A DNA stretch of 59,082 nucleotides from Azomonas agilis (GCF_007830255.1 NZ_VLKG01000009.1:107278-166359), one strand, 5' to 3'. Numbered from the stretch's first letter, positions 26,452 to 36,348 are shown. Program-made: numbers and translations. The notes: generated by a model not told the origin, from the letters alone.

Positions 26452-27477
26452 ATGTCGTTTAAATCTTTAAAGCCCGTCATGGCTGCTGCCCTTGTGGCAG
26501 CAACCCTGATGGGTTGTTCTCCCCAAGAGACGTTGGAAACTTTCGTCGGGCCCACTCAGGGCAGCACCTATACCATCAAGTATGTGCGTACTGCGAATGG
26601 CCCCGAGGTGGCAAGCGTCCAGCGTGAAACTGAACTTGTTTTGGCTGAGATCGACAAACAGTTATCTAACTATCGTCCAGACTCAGTCATTCAACACTTT
26701 AATAACCTGCCCGCAGGTGCCTGCCTTAAGGTGCCTGAGCTAATGCTCAGACTCACCCAAGCCGCTGAAGTTTTATCAACTGAGACGGGTGGCGTTTTGG
26801 ATCTGAGTGTGCAGCCTTTGTTAGAGCTGTGGGGATTTGGCCCCAAACGAGGCCAGCGCATTCCCACTGAGGCAGAAATTGCCGAAGTTCGTCAGCGCGT
26901 GGGGCATCAGTATCTGCATGTACGCGGTGATGAACTGTGCAAAGACGTGGCTCTGAAGCTGGACTTCAACAGTATCGCAGCGGGTGAGTCGGTTGACTTA
27001 GTCAGCGCCCGTTTGGAGGCTTTAGGCATTACCAGCTATTTGGTCGAAATCACCGGCGAATTGAAGGCAAAAGGCTTAAAGCCGGACGGTTCTCAGTGGC
27101 GTGTCGCCATTGAAGCACCGAAGGACAATGAGCGGGAGGCGATGGAGATCATCCAATTGGATGGTTATGCCGTGTCTACCTCAGGCGATTACCGTAACTA
27201 TTTTGAACGAGACGGGCATCGTTACTCCCATACTATAGATCCTCGGACAGGAGCGCCTATTCAGCATAAACTGGCCGCAGTAACGGTGATTGACCCTTCA
27301 GCCATGCGGGCAGATGGATTATCTACTGCGCTGATGGTCATGGGCTCTGAAGAAGGATTAGCCTTTGCTGAGCGCCAAGGGATTGCGGCACTCTTTGTTT
27401 CCCATGTGGAAAAGAACTTTGTCTCAGTGCGTACACGAAACTTTGATCTGCTACTAGGTCAAGGGAGGCAACCATGA
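26452..27477 (+). CDS. apbE: FAD:protein FMN transferase ApbE, lipoprotein
   Basis: Attaches FMN covalently to the threonines of NqrB and NqrC in the periplasm. The protein has a lipoprotein signal with lipobox LMGC (Cys22), a GPTQGSTYTIKY segment, ELWGFGP, SIAAGESVDLVSARLE and the Mg-binding HTIDPRTG region. It starts 5 bases after nqrF and overlaps nqrM by 4 bases. Its place in the nqr operon agrees with its role in maturing that complex. The 341-residue length is normal. Confidence 0.96.
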   Translation: MSFKSLKPVMAAALVAATLMGCSPQETLETFVGPTQGSTYTIKYVRTANGPEVASVQRETELVLAEIDKQLSNYRPDSVIQHFNNLPAGACLKVPELMLRLTQAAEVLSTETGGVLDLSVQPLLELWGFGPKRGQRIPTEAEIAEVRQRVGHQYLHVRGDELCKDVALKLDFNSIAAGESVDLVSARLEALGITSYLVEITGELKAKGLKPDGSQWRVAIEAPKDNEREAMEIIQLDGYAVSTSGDYRNYFERDGHRYSHTIDPRTGAPIQHKLAAVTVIDPSAMRADGLSTALMVMGSEEGLAFAERQGIAALFVSHVEKNFVSVRTRNFDLLLGQGRQP

Positions 27478-27710
27478 CGTGGTTACTGGTTTTTGTTGGC
27501 ATGCTGCTGGTGATGTTGGGTATGGCGATTGGTGTCATCATGGGGCGTAAGCCTATTGCAGGCTCCTGTGGCGGTTTGGCCAAACTGAAAATGGCACGGG
27601 ATGATTGTCCGGTTTGCGGGGGTGATCAGGATATTTGTGATGAAACCAACGCCGATCCAGACAAAAAAGATAGCGCACCTCATCTAGGGTATGACGTTAC
27701 TTGCCGCTGA
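27474..27710 (+). CDS. nqrM: Nqr maturation factor NqrM
   Basis: A 78-residue protein with one N-terminal membrane helix (about 3-23) and cysteines at 32, 45, 48, 55 and 77, including CPVCGGDQDIC. NqrM is needed to assemble the Nqr complex, probably by delivering iron to the NqrD/E site. The ATG overlaps the apbE stop by 4 bases, so it is the last gene of the operon. Small size is normal. Confidence 0.94.
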   Translation: MTWLLVFVGMLLVMLGMAIGVIMGRKPIAGSCGGLAKLKMARDDCPVCGGDQDICDETNADPDKKDSAPHLGYDVTCR

Positions 27711-27874
27711 AGTCAATCCGCCAAAGCGCGGGCTCTTTACTAGGCCATTTGCCGATACCCTGTTTAGGTTATTTAGGGGCACGATTCAGAGCGGCTGCCG
27801 GTGGGTGAGTGCAGCCCTTTGAACGTTCCGTCAACTGCCGTTATCCCCTAGGATACGGTGTTAAAGGAGAGTAT

Positions 27875-29266
27875 ATGGCTGTCTACAACTATGACATCGT
27901 GGTACTGGGTTCAGGCCCGGCGGGTGAGGGTGCGGCTATGAATGCCGCCAAAGCGGGTCGTAAGATTGCGGTAGTGGAGAATTACTCTCAGGTTGGTGGT
28001 GGTTGCACTCACTTAGGCACTATTCCCTCCAAAGCACTGCGTCACTCAGTGCGTCAGATCATGCAGTACAACACCAACCCGCTGTTTCGTCAGATCGGTG
28101 AGCCGCGCTGGTTCTCGTTTCCCGATGTTCTAAAAAGTGCTGAGCGCGTCATTGCCAAACAAGTGACCTCGCGTACCAGCTACTATGCACGTAACCGCAT
28201 TGATATTTTCTTTGGCACCGCTAGTTTTGCGGATGCCAATACCATCGAAGTAACCTGTAATAAAGGCGTGTTAGAGCGTCTGACGGCCAAGCAAATTGTG
28301 ATTGCCACAGGCTCCAGTCCCTATCGTCCGGATGACATCGACTTTACCCATCCGCGTATCTACGATAGCGACACCATCCTGAGCCTAAACCACACCCCAC
28401 GCCGTTTGATCATCTACGGAGCTGGCGTTATTGGTTGCGAATACGCATCCATCTTCAGTGGTCTAGGCGTTCTGGTGGATCTGATCGACAGCCGTGATCA
28501 GCTCCTGAATTTCTTGGATGATGAAATCTCCGATGCTCTGAGTTACCACCTGCGCTACAACAATGTGCTAATCCGTCATAACGAAGAGTATGAGCGCGTA
28601 GAAGGTTTAGAGCATGGTGTCATTTTGCACACCAAGTCTGGCAAGAAGATCAAAGCCGATGCTCTGCTGTGGTGTAACGGCCGTACCGGCAACACTGCTA
28701 GCCTAAAGCTGGAAAATGTCGGTCTGAGCGCCAACAAGCGTGGCCAGATTCAAGTGAACCAAGAATACCGTACCGAAGTGCCAAATATTTATGCGGCCGG
28801 TGACGTGATCGGCTGGCCTTCTCTGGCCAGCGCGGCCTATGACCAAGGTCGTTCTGCAGCGGGCAATATTGCGGGAACGGATGCGCGTTTTGTGGATGAC
28901 GTACCTACGGGTATCTATACCATCCCAGAAATCAGCTCCATCGGTAAAACAGAGCGCGAGCTGACCCAAGCAAAAATTCCTTATGAAGTGGGTAAAGCCT
29001 TCTTCAAGGGTATGGCACGGGCGCAGATTTCTGGCGAAGAAGTGGGCATGTTGAAGATCTTGTTCCACCGCGAAACGCTGGCGGTTTTGGGTGTGCATTG
29101 CTTTGGTTATCAGGCCTCTGAAATCGTACACATTGGCCAAGCCATCATGAACCAGCCGGGTGAGGCCAATAACCTGAAATTCTTCATCAACACCACTTTT
29201 AACTATCCGACCATGGCAGAAGCCTATCGGGTAGCGGCCTTCGATGGACTCAACCGGCTTTTTTAA
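27875..29266 (+). CDS. sthA: Soluble pyridine nucleotide transhydrogenase
   Basis: A 463-residue FAD enzyme that transfers hydride between NADPH and NAD+ in the cytoplasm. [10 protein letters not shown] (FAD) and [11 protein letters not shown] (NAD) motifs are clear, as is [16 protein letters not shown]. At the place of the redox disulfide, only Cys44 remains and the partner is Thr49 ([16 protein letters not shown]), which is normal for SthA and separates it from lipoamide dehydrogenase. ATG 27875 has AAAGGAGA 5 bases upstream. A terminator follows about 100 bases downstream. It is separated from nqrM by 164 bases and probably has its own promoter. Confidence 0.96.
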   Translation: MAVYNYDIVVLGSGPAGEGAAMNAAKAGRKIAVVENYSQVGGGCTHLGTIPSKALRHSVRQIMQYNTNPLFRQIGEPRWFSFPDVLKSAERVIAKQVTSRTSYYARNRIDIFFGTASFADANTIEVTCNKGVLERLTAKQIVIATGSSPYRPDDIDFTHPRIYDSDTILSLNHTPRRLIIYGAGVIGCEYASIFSGLGVLVDLIDSRDQLLNFLDDEISDALSYHLRYNNVLIRHNEEYERVEGLEHGVILHTKSGKKIKADALLWCNGRTGNTASLKLENVGLSANKRGQIQVNQEYRTEVPNIYAAGDVIGWPSLASAAYDQGRSAAGNIAGTDARFVDDVPTGIYTIPEISSIGKTERELTQAKIPYEVGKAFFKGMARAQISGEEVGMLKILFHRETLAVLGVHCFGYQASEIVHIGQAIMNQPGEANNLKFFINTTFNYPTMAEAYRVAAFDGLNRLF

Positions 29267-29364
29267 GCGGCTCCGCCCGGAGGCCTGAACTGGGTGGAGA
29301 AGAGGATATCTTCGCCAATTCGTCAGCATGGCGCTGGCCGAATCGGGAAAGCTTCTGATCAGGC

Positions 29365-29398
29365 GAAACCGGCTCTTTAGGGCCGGTTTCTCGTTTTT
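29365..29398 (+). terminator. Rho-independent terminator between sthA and glpQ
   Basis: A 9-bp perfect stem (GAAACCGGC at 29365-29373, complement at 29382-29390) with an 8-base loop is followed by TCGTTTTT. It closes the sthA transcript and may also act on the convergent glpQ operon. Confidence 0.85.
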
Positions 29399-29408
29399 GG
29401 TCGAGGTA

Positions 29409-30134
29409 TTAAGCCGTAAACCCCAGAGCGAGTACCGCTTTGCTGGGGTAATCGGTAATCAGGCTGTCAACACCCATGTGGGCAAGCTGGCGCATCTGCT
29501 CAGGTTCATTCACCGTCCATACTGATACATGCAATCCTGCTTGATGAGCCCGTTTTAAACGGGCAGGGGTGCAGAGTTTCCAGTTCAGTACCAAGAATTC
29601 GCAGCCATAGCGCTGTGCTACTTTGACCGGCTCTAACCAAGAGTACTCAGCCACAAAACCTCTTGATAGCCTTGGTGCTTGCTGCTGGGCGGCTTTTAAC
29701 ACGGTGCGTGAGCTTGAGGTCAGGGTAACGCGATCCACTAAATTGAATTGCTGAACCAGATTTTGGATGGCCAATACGGTATGTAAGGCTCGTTTTTTGG
29801 AAGCGCTTTTGACCTCCAGTTGCCAATGTTCAAAGTCGCAGTGCTCAAACAGCTCGGCTAAGCGTGGAATGGGGCTTTGCTCAGGCCAGTGGGTTAGGCC
29901 AAGGCGGGCATCGTAGGTGGTTAGGTCATCGGCTAAGTGCTCTGAGATTTTCCCCCGTCGGCCCGTAGTACGCCTTAGGGTCGGGTCGTGGATGACCATT
30001 AGCTCGCCATCTAGGGAGAGGTGTAGGTCCAGTTCACAGCGATTCACCCCCTGCTTCAGACAGTGCTGAAAACTGATCAGGGTATTTTCAGGCGCTTCAC
30101 CGCGGGCACCGCGATGTCCGTAAATAAGGGTCAT
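29409..30134 (-). CDS. glpQ: Glycerophosphodiester phosphodiesterase (cytoplasmic type)
   Basis: Hydrolyses glycerophosphodiesters to glycerol-3-phosphate and an alcohol. Motifs: GHRGARGEAPENTL with His7, CELDLHLSLDGELMVIHD with Glu34, Asp36 and His49, and VWTVNEPEQM near the C-terminus. The 241 residues lack a signal peptide, so this is the cytoplasmic UgpQ-like form rather than the periplasmic one; the symbol glpQ follows usage in Pseudomonas. It overlaps the small upstream gene by 4 bases, the last of a three-gene unit (PilZ protein, small exported protein, GDPD). A role in recycling phospholipid breakdown products is likely. Confidence 0.92.
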   Translation of the reverse strand: MTLIYGHRGARGEAPENTLISFQHCLKQGVNRCELDLHLSLDGELMVIHDPTLRRTTGRRGKISEHLADDLTTYDARLGLTHWPEQSPIPRLAELFEHCDFEHWQLEVKSASKKRALHTVLAIQNLVQQFNLVDRVTLTSSSRTVLKAAQQQAPRLSRGFVAEYSWLEPVKVAQRYGCEFLVLNWKLCTPARLKRAHQAGLHVSVWTVNEPEQMRQLAHMGVDSLITDYPSKAVLALGFTA

Positions 30135-30442
30135 GGTTGGAGTCCTTGTGCGCTGGTTGGGTACTGGGGTCGATGTTGTACCACGCTGCTGATGACACGC
30201 GTCCCCTCGAAATACACCGAAAATACGGGGTAATCCCAGCGAATAATCGGTGGCTTACCCACGGCAGGGTATTCTTTTTGCGGTAAGCCAAAGTGCTCCA
30301 GTACCTCACGGCTGCTTTGTCCATTGCGGGGCAGTTGGCTGAGCTGGGCTTGCTGGCCAATAGGAATATGCAGTTCATCAGCGGTACTGGGTGAGCTCTG
30401 TAGCCATAGGCTCAGTACAAGCGCGGCAATCATCAGGGGCAT
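30131..30442 (-). CDS. Small exported protein, possibly BamE/SmpA-like
   Basis: A 103-residue protein with a short signal peptide (MPLMIAALVLSLWLQSSPSTADE). The body, GQSSREVLEHFGLPQKEYPAVG then PPIIRWDYPVFSVYFEGTRVISSVV, follows the helix-helix-strand pattern of SmpA/BamE-type small envelope proteins, but I cannot confirm homology. No lipobox Cys is present. It overlaps glpQ by 4 bases and the PilZ gene by 1 base, implying tight coupling with both. Function is unknown. Confidence 0.78.
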   Translation of the reverse strand: MPLMIAALVLSLWLQSSPSTADELHIPIGQQAQLSQLPRNGQSSREVLEHFGLPQKEYPAVGKPPIIRWDYPVFSVYFEGTRVISSVVQHRPQYPTSAQGLQP

Positions 30443-30999
30443 TAGGAGCGTTCTCCCCGAGCCATACGGCGTTCTTGAGCCTGCTTTTGCAGAATGTGGC
30501 GTGCTAAGAGTTGGCGATTGGACTCCGATAACTCCTCAAAATACAGCGCCAGCTCATATTGCCCCTGTTCTAAGGGGAGGCAACGGGTGACTTGTGCTTT
30601 AAGGCACAGCTCCACCGCTTGGGATAATACCAAATACAAATAAACCGACTGCTGCTCAGGCAAGGGTGTTTCTTGTGTAAAACAGATGCCTTCTTCAGAC
30701 AGATTAACTCGGCGGGGCGGGCTCATTTGCCGTTCTAGCTCTTGGCTCAGGGCGCGGGCTAACAACTCCATCCGACGATTTTGCAGGCGTAAGTAGTTGG
30801 CTAGGATGCGATCCGTATCCGCCAATTGCCTCAGCAGTACCTGCTGTTCCGAGTCGAGCTGGTGAAACTCACTGAGCAGGCTAAATAGGGCCGTATTTAA
30901 TCGTTGGTCGCTAGATTCTGGAACAATTTCCAGTGCGACCCAGTCCTCAATACGATAGTATCGGCGGCGCTCATGGGGGTCTTGGGGCAAGCTTGACAT
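30442..30999 (-). CDS. PilZ-domain protein, likely cyclic di-GMP receptor
   Basis: A 185-residue cytoplasmic protein carrying both cyclic di-GMP contacts of PilZ domains: RxxxR (Arg12 to Arg16 in RRRYYRIED) and NxSxxG (Asn99, Ser101, Gly104 in NLSEEG). The two motifs are 83 residues apart because a helical insertion of about 65 residues separates the first strand from the barrel; this is longer than in YcgR-type PilZ domains. From memory, Pseudomonas aeruginosa PA2989, next to glpQ, is the equivalent. It heads a three-gene unit with the small exported protein and GDPD. Target process is unknown. Confidence 0.88.
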   Translation of the reverse strand: MSSLPQDPHERRRYYRIEDWVALEIVPESSDQRLNTALFSLLSEFHQLDSEQQVLLRQLADTDRILANYLRLQNRRMELLARALSQELERQMSPPRRVNLSEEGICFTQETPLPEQQSVYLYLVLSQAVELCLKAQVTRCLPLEQGQYELALYFEELSESNRQLLARHILQKQAQERRMARGERS

Positions 31000-31098
31000 G
31001 ATCGGGATACAGAGCAGGTTGACTTACTTGCAGTGTATCAGGCTGATACCTAGTGGGCTTGGTGTTGTCTTTAATTTTGTATCTGACTGAAGTCTTTT

Positions 31099-32349
31099 AT
31101 GTTCAGACCACTGTCTGTTTATATCGGAAGTCGCTATACCCGGGCGAGACGGCGCACGCTGTTTGTTTCCTTTATCTCGCTTACTTCCATGACCGGCTTA
31201 GCCTTGGGCGTTTTAGTTATGATTCTCGTGTTATCGGTCATGAACGGTTTTGATCGAGAAATGCGTGATCGTGTACTGGGGATGATTCCCCACGCTACGG
31301 TGCAAAGTCCGGTACCTATGGCTAATTGGTCGCTTGAGTTAGCACCACTGATTCAATCTCACCCTGAGGTGGAAGCTATTGCGCCCTTTATCCAAGCTCA
31401 GGGGTTATTAGCCCATGAGCGTCACACGCAAAAAGTATTGATTAATGCAGTTGATCCAGAATTAGAGTCCAAAGTCTCCATTATCCAAGGCTTTTTCCAG
31501 CAAGGTGCCTTGCAGGATTTAAAACCGGGTGAGTTTGGCATTTTACTCGGAGATCGAGCGGCTCAGGCGTTGGGGGTGAGCCTTGGGGATAAAGTGACCT
31601 TTGTCGCTCCCGATGTGGTGGTAACTCCAGCCGGTTTGTTCCCGCGGATGAAGCGTTTCACCGTACAGGGGATTTTCCATGTGGGTGCGGGTGAAATTGA
31701 TAGTTTTGTGGCGGTGGCGCACATCCAAGATTTAGCGCGTTTACAGCGCTGGCAACCGGGTGAAGTACAAGGCGTTCGTTTGCGCTTGCACGACTTATTT
31801 CAAGCTCCACACATGGCCGCTGTATTGGCGCGTGACTTAGGGCCGGATTTTTATACCCGCGACTGGACGCGCACCCACGGTAATCTCTACCAAGCTATTC
31901 ATATGGAAAAAGCCATGATCGGCCTGATGCTATTGCTGATCGTGGCGGTAGCGGCGTTTAACATCATCTCCACCCTAGTAATGGTGGTGAATGACAAACG
32001 TGGGGATATCGCCATTTTGCGTACCCTAGGGGCTACGCCGGGGCAAATTATGGCCATCTTTATGGTACAGGGTACGATCATCGGTGTGGTGGGCACGCTG
32101 ATCGGTGGAGTATTGGGTATTTTGGCCGCACTGAATGTCAGCGGCTTTATTGCGGGTTTGGAGCGCTTACTCAATCATCGTTTTTTAAGTGCCGATGTGT
32201 ACTTTATCGACTATTTGCCCTCGCAGTTATTGGCCAGCGATGTCGTCCTCGTCTGTGGCGCGGCGCTGGTTCTAAGCTTTTTGGCAACCCTATATCCGGC
32301 TTGGCGGGCTTCGCGCACCCAACCCGCTCAGGTTCTTAGATACGAGTAA
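31099..32349 (+). CDS. lolC: Lipoprotein-releasing ABC transporter permease LolC/E
   Basis: One of two permeases of the LolCDE complex, which pulls outer-membrane lipoproteins from the inner membrane and hands them to LolA. The 416-residue protein has an N-terminal helix (about 22-48), a large periplasmic domain (to about 265) and three C-terminal helices (about 272-300, 315-345, 376-402). It shares the opening [17 protein letters not shown] with the second permease at 33041, so the two are paralogues. First gene of lolC-lolD-lolE; C versus E naming rests on order alone. It starts 99 bases from the divergent pilZ gene. Confidence 0.94.
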   Translation: MFRPLSVYIGSRYTRARRRTLFVSFISLTSMTGLALGVLVMILVLSVMNGFDREMRDRVLGMIPHATVQSPVPMANWSLELAPLIQSHPEVEAIAPFIQAQGLLAHERHTQKVLINAVDPELESKVSIIQGFFQQGALQDLKPGEFGILLGDRAAQALGVSLGDKVTFVAPDVVVTPAGLFPRMKRFTVQGIFHVGAGEIDSFVAVAHIQDLARLQRWQPGEVQGVRLRLHDLFQAPHMAAVLARDLGPDFYTRDWTRTHGNLYQAIHMEKAMIGLMLLLIVAVAAFNIISTLVMVVNDKRGDIAILRTLGATPGQIMAIFMVQGTIIGVVGTLIGGVLGILAALNVSGFIAGLERLLNHRFLSADVYFIDYLPSQLLASDVVLVCGAALVLSFLATLYPAWRASRTQPAQVLRYE

Positions 32350-32354
32350 AACGG

Positions 32355-33041
32355 ATGACAGATCGACAAGCAGTATTGCGCTGCCGCAACTTAGGTAAAT
32401 CCTACGATGAAGGCCCACAATCCGTAGCCGTGCTTTCCGGTTTGGAGCTGGAACTGTATCCCGGTGAGCGCGTAGCTATCGTCGGCAGTTCCGGTTCTGG
32501 AAAGTCCACCTTACTGAATTTATTGGGCGGTTTGGATACGCCCACTCAAGGCAGCGTGTGGTTAGCGGGAGAGGAGTTGTCTGCCCTGAGCGAAAAAGCG
32601 CGGGGATTGTTGCGTAACCGAGCCTTAGGTTTTGTGTATCAGTTCCATCATTTGCTGCCAGAGTTCAGCGCCTTAGAAAATGTGTGTATGCCCTTGTTGA
32701 TTGGCAAACTCCCGATTCCTGAAGCTCAGCAGCGCGCCACGGAATTATTGGAGCAGGTTGGACTAGGGCATCGTTTAATCCACAAACCCTCGGAATTATC
32801 GGGAGGAGAGCGGCAGCGGGTTGCTATTGCGCGCGCCTTAGCCAATCGCCCCGCTTTAGTACTGTTGGATGAGCCCACAGGAAACCTAGATCACCATACG
32901 GCGCAGAGCATTCAAGCCTTAATGCTGAACTTAAGTCGCTCGCTCAATACCGCTTTTTTGGTGGTCACCCACGATTTGAGCTTGGCGGCGCAAATGGATC
33001 GTGTATTACGGCTGGATGATGGCCGTTTGGTGACTGCCTGA
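32355..33041 (+). CDS. lolD: Lipoprotein-releasing ABC transporter ATPase LolD
   Basis: The ATPase of LolCDE. Walker [10 protein letters not shown] with Lys50, Q-loop [17 protein letters not shown] (which also carries the LolD family motif), signature [15 protein letters not shown] and Walker [10 protein letters not shown] are all intact. The 228-residue length is normal. It starts 5 bases after lolC and shares TGATG with lolE (1-base overlap), so the three genes are one translationally coupled operon. The complex is normally essential. Confidence 0.97.
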   Translation: MTDRQAVLRCRNLGKSYDEGPQSVAVLSGLELELYPGERVAIVGSSGSGKSTLLNLLGGLDTPTQGSVWLAGEELSALSEKARGLLRNRALGFVYQFHHLLPEFSALENVCMPLLIGKLPIPEAQQRATELLEQVGLGHRLIHKPSELSGGERQRVAIARALANRPALVLLDEPTGNLDHHTAQSIQALMLNLSRSLNTAFLVVTHDLSLAAQMDRVLRLDDGRLVTA

Positions 33042-34285
33042 TGTTTCGCCCACTGAGTCTTTTTATTGGCGCACGTTATACGCGGGCCAAGCGCCGTAGC
33101 CAGTTTATTTCCTTTATCTCCTTAGCCTCTATGATTGGTTTGGCTCTAGGGGTGTTAGCCCTGATTTTGGTGCTCTCGGTGATGAATGGCTTTCAACGCG
33201 AAATGAGTGGCCGCATTTTGGGCTTGGTTCCCCATGCCCTAGTACGCACCGAAGCACCACTAATGGATTGGCAGACTTTAGCTCAACAAGTTGCCCAAAA
33301 TCCCGCCGTGCTGGCCAGTGCTCCGGTAACGACACTGGATGGCATGTTATCTCTGCGTAACCTAATGCAGCCGATCCAAATCAGCGGTATTGATCCTTAT
33401 TGGGAGCCTAAAGTGTCAACACTGGCTTCTAAGTTGATTGAGGGCGATCTAGCAGCCTTAACCCCCGGTAGTTTTGGGGTCATTGTGGGGCAGGTGACTG
33501 CATGGCGGTTCAAGTTACGTCTAGGGGATAGCTTAACCCTGATTGTGCCGGAAATTGGCGATTCTCCCGGCAGTATCACGCCTCGGCTGCATCGCTTAAA
33601 TGTGGTGGGTATTTTTAAAGTTGGCGCTGATTTAGACGGCAATTTAGCCATGATGCATCAACAAGATGCAGCTTCTTTGCAAGGTTGGCCCTCAGATCAA
33701 GTACAGGGCATACGTTTAAAACTGACGGACTTACAACAAGCACCGCAAATCGCACAACAACTAAAACAACAGTTGGGTAAGGGCATTGATGTAGAAGATT
33801 GGACGCATAGCCAAGGTAGTCTATTCAGTGCCATGCAGATGGAAAAAACCATGATTGGCTTGCTACTGACGCTGATTGTGGCCGTTGCTGCCTTTAATAT
33901 TGTGGCTACCTTGATTATGGTGGTGGCGGATAAGCGCACCGACATCGCTATATTGCGTACTTTGGGCGCTACTCCTAGACAAATCATGGGTATTTTTATG
34001 GTGCAAGGCTGCATCATCGGTTTTAGCGGCACTTTAATCGGCGCTATCTTGGGAGTTATTGCGGCCTTAAATATTAGCGACTGGATGCTCTGGTTGGAGC
34101 GCATCTTCGGGTGGCGCTTATTCAATGCCGATGTTTATGTCATTAACGCCTTACCTTCTGAATTGATGATGCAGGATGTTGGGCTGGTAGTGGGCCTAGC
34201 CTTGTTGTTAAGTTTTTTAGCCACTTTGTATCCCGCATGGCGCGCTGCTCAAACTCAGCCTGCTGAAGCCTTACGTTACGCCTAA
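33041..34285 (+). CDS. lolE: Lipoprotein-releasing ABC transporter permease LolE/C
   Basis: The second permease, 414 residues, with the same four-helix layout and strong similarity to the gene at 31099 along its whole length, including [21 protein letters not shown] and [23 protein letters not shown] at the C-terminus. The two copies flank lolD. Naming as lolE follows position. It ends the operon; a long nested inverted repeat begins 13 bases after the stop. Confidence 0.93.
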   Translation: MFRPLSLFIGARYTRAKRRSQFISFISLASMIGLALGVLALILVLSVMNGFQREMSGRILGLVPHALVRTEAPLMDWQTLAQQVAQNPAVLASAPVTTLDGMLSLRNLMQPIQISGIDPYWEPKVSTLASKLIEGDLAALTPGSFGVIVGQVTAWRFKLRLGDSLTLIVPEIGDSPGSITPRLHRLNVVGIFKVGADLDGNLAMMHQQDAASLQGWPSDQVQGIRLKLTDLQQAPQIAQQLKQQLGKGIDVEDWTHSQGSLFSAMQMEKTMIGLLLTLIVAVAAFNIVATLIMVVADKRTDIAILRTLGATPRQIMGIFMVQGCIIGFSGTLIGAILGVIAALNISDWMLWLERIFGWRLFNADVYVINALPSELMMQDVGLVVGLALLLSFLATLYPAWRAAQTQPAEALRYA

Positions 34286-34298
34286 GGGTATTTAGGGC

Positions 34299-34369
34299 AA
34301 AAGTGCTTTGTTTTTAAGCATTTTGAAAAAGTTCCCCAACTTGATCACAAAATGATGCAAAGCACTTTT
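34299..34369. repeat. Nested 71-base inverted repeat after lolE
   Basis: Three colinear stems: a 12-bp outer stem (AAAAGTGCTTTG at 34299-34310 with its complement at 34358-34369), a 7-bp middle stem (CATTTTG at 34319-34325 with 34348-34354) and a 5-bp inner stem (AAGTT 34329-34333 with 34338-34342) closed by CCCC. Together they fold into one long hairpin. No T-run follows beyond the arm itself. It could be a terminator, an mRNA 3'-end structure, a small RNA or a miniature-element remnant. Copies elsewhere in the genome were not visible in this window. Confidence 0.6.
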
Positions 34370-34479
34370 CCAACGCCAAGCCCTTACCTAGAATGCAGGG
34401 CCGCTTTGTATCAGTTTTGCCATCATTCGGGCTGTTAAGCTGATTTCCCAACAACCTGTATTCAAGGATGTACCAGAAG

Positions 34480-34974
34480 ATGCGCTGGTTGCTTGTTTTA
34501 TGCTGCTTAGGCTTTGCCTCTTTGTCTCAGGCCAGTGTTGCCCACTTGCAAGGTCGAGTAGACAAAATTTTGGTAGTGAAGTCGGAGCGAACCCTACATT
34601 TGCTCAATAAAGGCCAGAGCCTGAAAACCTATAAAGTATCCCTTGGCAAAAAGTCAGGCCCAAAATTGCATGAAGGCGACCAGCGCACTCCTGAAGGGTT
34701 GTACTGGATCGACTGGCGTAAAACCAGCAACAAGTTCAACCTTTCTATGCACATTTCTTACCCCAATGCCCGAGATACAGCTAAAGCTCGGGAAAAAGGG
34801 CTCGCACCGGGTAGCATGATTATGTTGCACGGTACGCCGGTGGATGCTCAGTATCCAGAATGGTACTTTAGCTCCCTAAACTGGACTGATGGCTGCATTG
34901 CCCTGAGCAATACCGACATGCAGGAGATTTGGAGCCTCGTCCCTGACGGAACGCTGATCGAAATCAAACCCTGA
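34480..34974 (+). CDS. L,D-transpeptidase-fold (YkuD) protein, exported
   Basis: A 164-residue periplasmic protein with signal peptide (MRWLLVLCCLGFASLSQA, cut near residue 18). The YkuD active site is present as His117 in MLHGTP and Cys139 in NWTDGCIALSN. The Cys motif has TDGC where classical enzymes have SHGC; the TDGC form is typical of the YafK/DpaA group, whose E. coli member cuts the link between Braun lipoprotein and peptidoglycan rather than making it. Here the reaction is therefore either cross-linking or hydrolysis. The start could instead be ATG 34468 (adding MYQK), but AAGG abuts that codon with no spacing. It is convergent with dapE. Confidence 0.86.
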   Translation: MRWLLVLCCLGFASLSQASVAHLQGRVDKILVVKSERTLHLLNKGQSLKTYKVSLGKKSGPKLHEGDQRTPEGLYWIDWRKTSNKFNLSMHISYPNARDTAKAREKGLAPGSMIMLHGTPVDAQYPEWYFSSLNWTDGCIALSNTDMQEIWSLVPDGTLIEIKP

Positions 34975-35005
34975 ATCTGATTACCAAAGCGGTTTTGATA
35001 GGGTA

Positions 35006-36151
35006 CTAACTCAGCAGGCGCTCTAAGGTCTGCTGGTAGATATCGGTTAATTGGTCTAGGTCGCTGGCTAAAACCCGCTCATTGACTTGGTGAATAGTGG
35101 CATTCACCGGGCCAAGCTCTACGACTTGAGTGCCGAGCGTGGCAATAAAGCGCCCGTCTGAAGTACCACCGCTGGTAGATAGAAGGGTTTCGCGTCCGGT
35201 GACGCTGCGAATGCTGTGCACAATAGCTTCCAGCAGCTCACCGGGCTCCGTTAAAAAGGGCAGACCAGACAGCGACCACTGAATATCCCACTCCAGTCCG
35301 TGTTGATCCAGAATGTCCGCGACCCGTTGCTTTAAACCCTCAACCGTGGACTCTGTAGAGAAACGGAAGTTAAACAGCACGCTGAGCGTGTCAGGAATGA
35401 CATTGGTGGCTCCCGTTCCCGCCTGAATATTGGAAATCTGAAAGCTGGTGGGCGGGAAAAACTCGTTACCCTGATCCCAAACTTCAGCCGCTAAAGCCGC
35501 TAAAGCGGGGGCGGCAAGGTGAATGGGGTTGCACGCATTCTGTGGATAGGCCACATGCCCTTGTTTGCCCTGAACCCTGAGCTGGCCATTGAGTGAGCCG
35601 CGCCGTCCATTTTTCACCATATCGCCTAGAGCTTGAGTGCTGGAGGGTTCGCCTACAATGCACCAATCCATGCGCTGTCCTTGTTGGCGCAAGCGCTCGA
35701 CGACAGCTTTGGTGCCGTATTCGGCGGTGCCTTCTTCATCACTGGTGATCAGAAAGGCCAGTTGTCCTCGGTGATTGGGGTGGGCAGCGATAAAGCGTTC
35801 GGTGGCTACCAGCATAGCGGCTAGGCTACCTTTCATGTCCGCAGCGCCTCGGCCATACAGCATGCCTTCTGTATCAATGCAGGGGCTGAACGGTGGATGT
35901 ATCCAGTGTTCTACCGGGCCACTGGGGACTACATCGGTATGTCCTGCTAAGCACAGCATGGGGCCTTGATCGCCTCGCACAGCCCATAGGTTATCCACGC
36001 CTTCCCAGTGCCAATGCTGTACCTGAAAGCCACAGGCTGTTAAGCGCTCAGCAATGAGCTGCTGACAACCTTCGTCTAAAGGAGTGACAGAGGGGCGGCG
36101 GATCAAATCAAACGCCAATTGCAGCGTGGCAGACAGATGGGAGGTGGGCAT
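35006..36151 (-). CDS. dapE: Succinyl-diaminopimelate desuccinylase
   Basis: Removes succinate from N-succinyl-L,L-diaminopimelate in the succinylase route to lysine and meso-diaminopimelate, needed for cell wall. M20 metallopeptidase motifs: His71 and Asp73 in [12 protein letters not shown], Asp105 in GRGAADMKG, Glu139-Glu140 in [12 protein letters not shown], and a later His near the C-terminus (NATIHQVNE). The 381-residue length is normal. Single gene with its own promoter region to the right (36152-36348). Confidence 0.96.
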   Translation of the reverse strand: MPTSHLSATLQLAFDLIRRPSVTPLDEGCQQLIAERLTACGFQVQHWHWEGVDNLWAVRGDQGPMLCLAGHTDVVPSGPVEHWIHPPFSPCIDTEGMLYGRGAADMKGSLAAMLVATERFIAAHPNHRGQLAFLITSDEEGTAEYGTKAVVERLRQQGQRMDWCIVGEPSSTQALGDMVKNGRRGSLNGQLRVQGKQGHVAYPQNACNPIHLAAPALAALAAEVWDQGNEFFPPTSFQISNIQAGTGATNVIPDTLSVLFNFRFSTESTVEGLKQRVADILDQHGLEWDIQWSLSGLPFLTEPGELLEAIVHSIRSVTGRETLLSTSGGTSDGRFIATLGTQVVELGPVNATIHQVNERVLASDLDQLTDIYQQTLERLLS

Positions 36152-36348
36152 AGCATGTTCACACAGCAGAAGGAGACTCCTATGTTAGCAGGGATCGCTT
36201 AGGAGCGTTGATCCCGCCCAGTCTAAAGGAGGCTTTGGATAATACTTTAGAGCAATGGACTGCCAATGCGGGTTCGATAGGCTTTTCTTTAAGTTAAAAA
36301 TCAGTAAAGTGCGCACCCTCTTATCCATCTAGCGTCGATACTTCGACA

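Noticed and set aside
28004-28035. Missing second redox cysteine in the SthA flavoprotein
   Set aside because: Thr in place of the second Cys is normal for soluble transhydrogenases and not a defect.
31099-34285. Two similar permease genes around lolD as a recent duplication
   Set aside because: LolC and LolE are ancient paralogues flanking lolD in many gammaproteobacteria.
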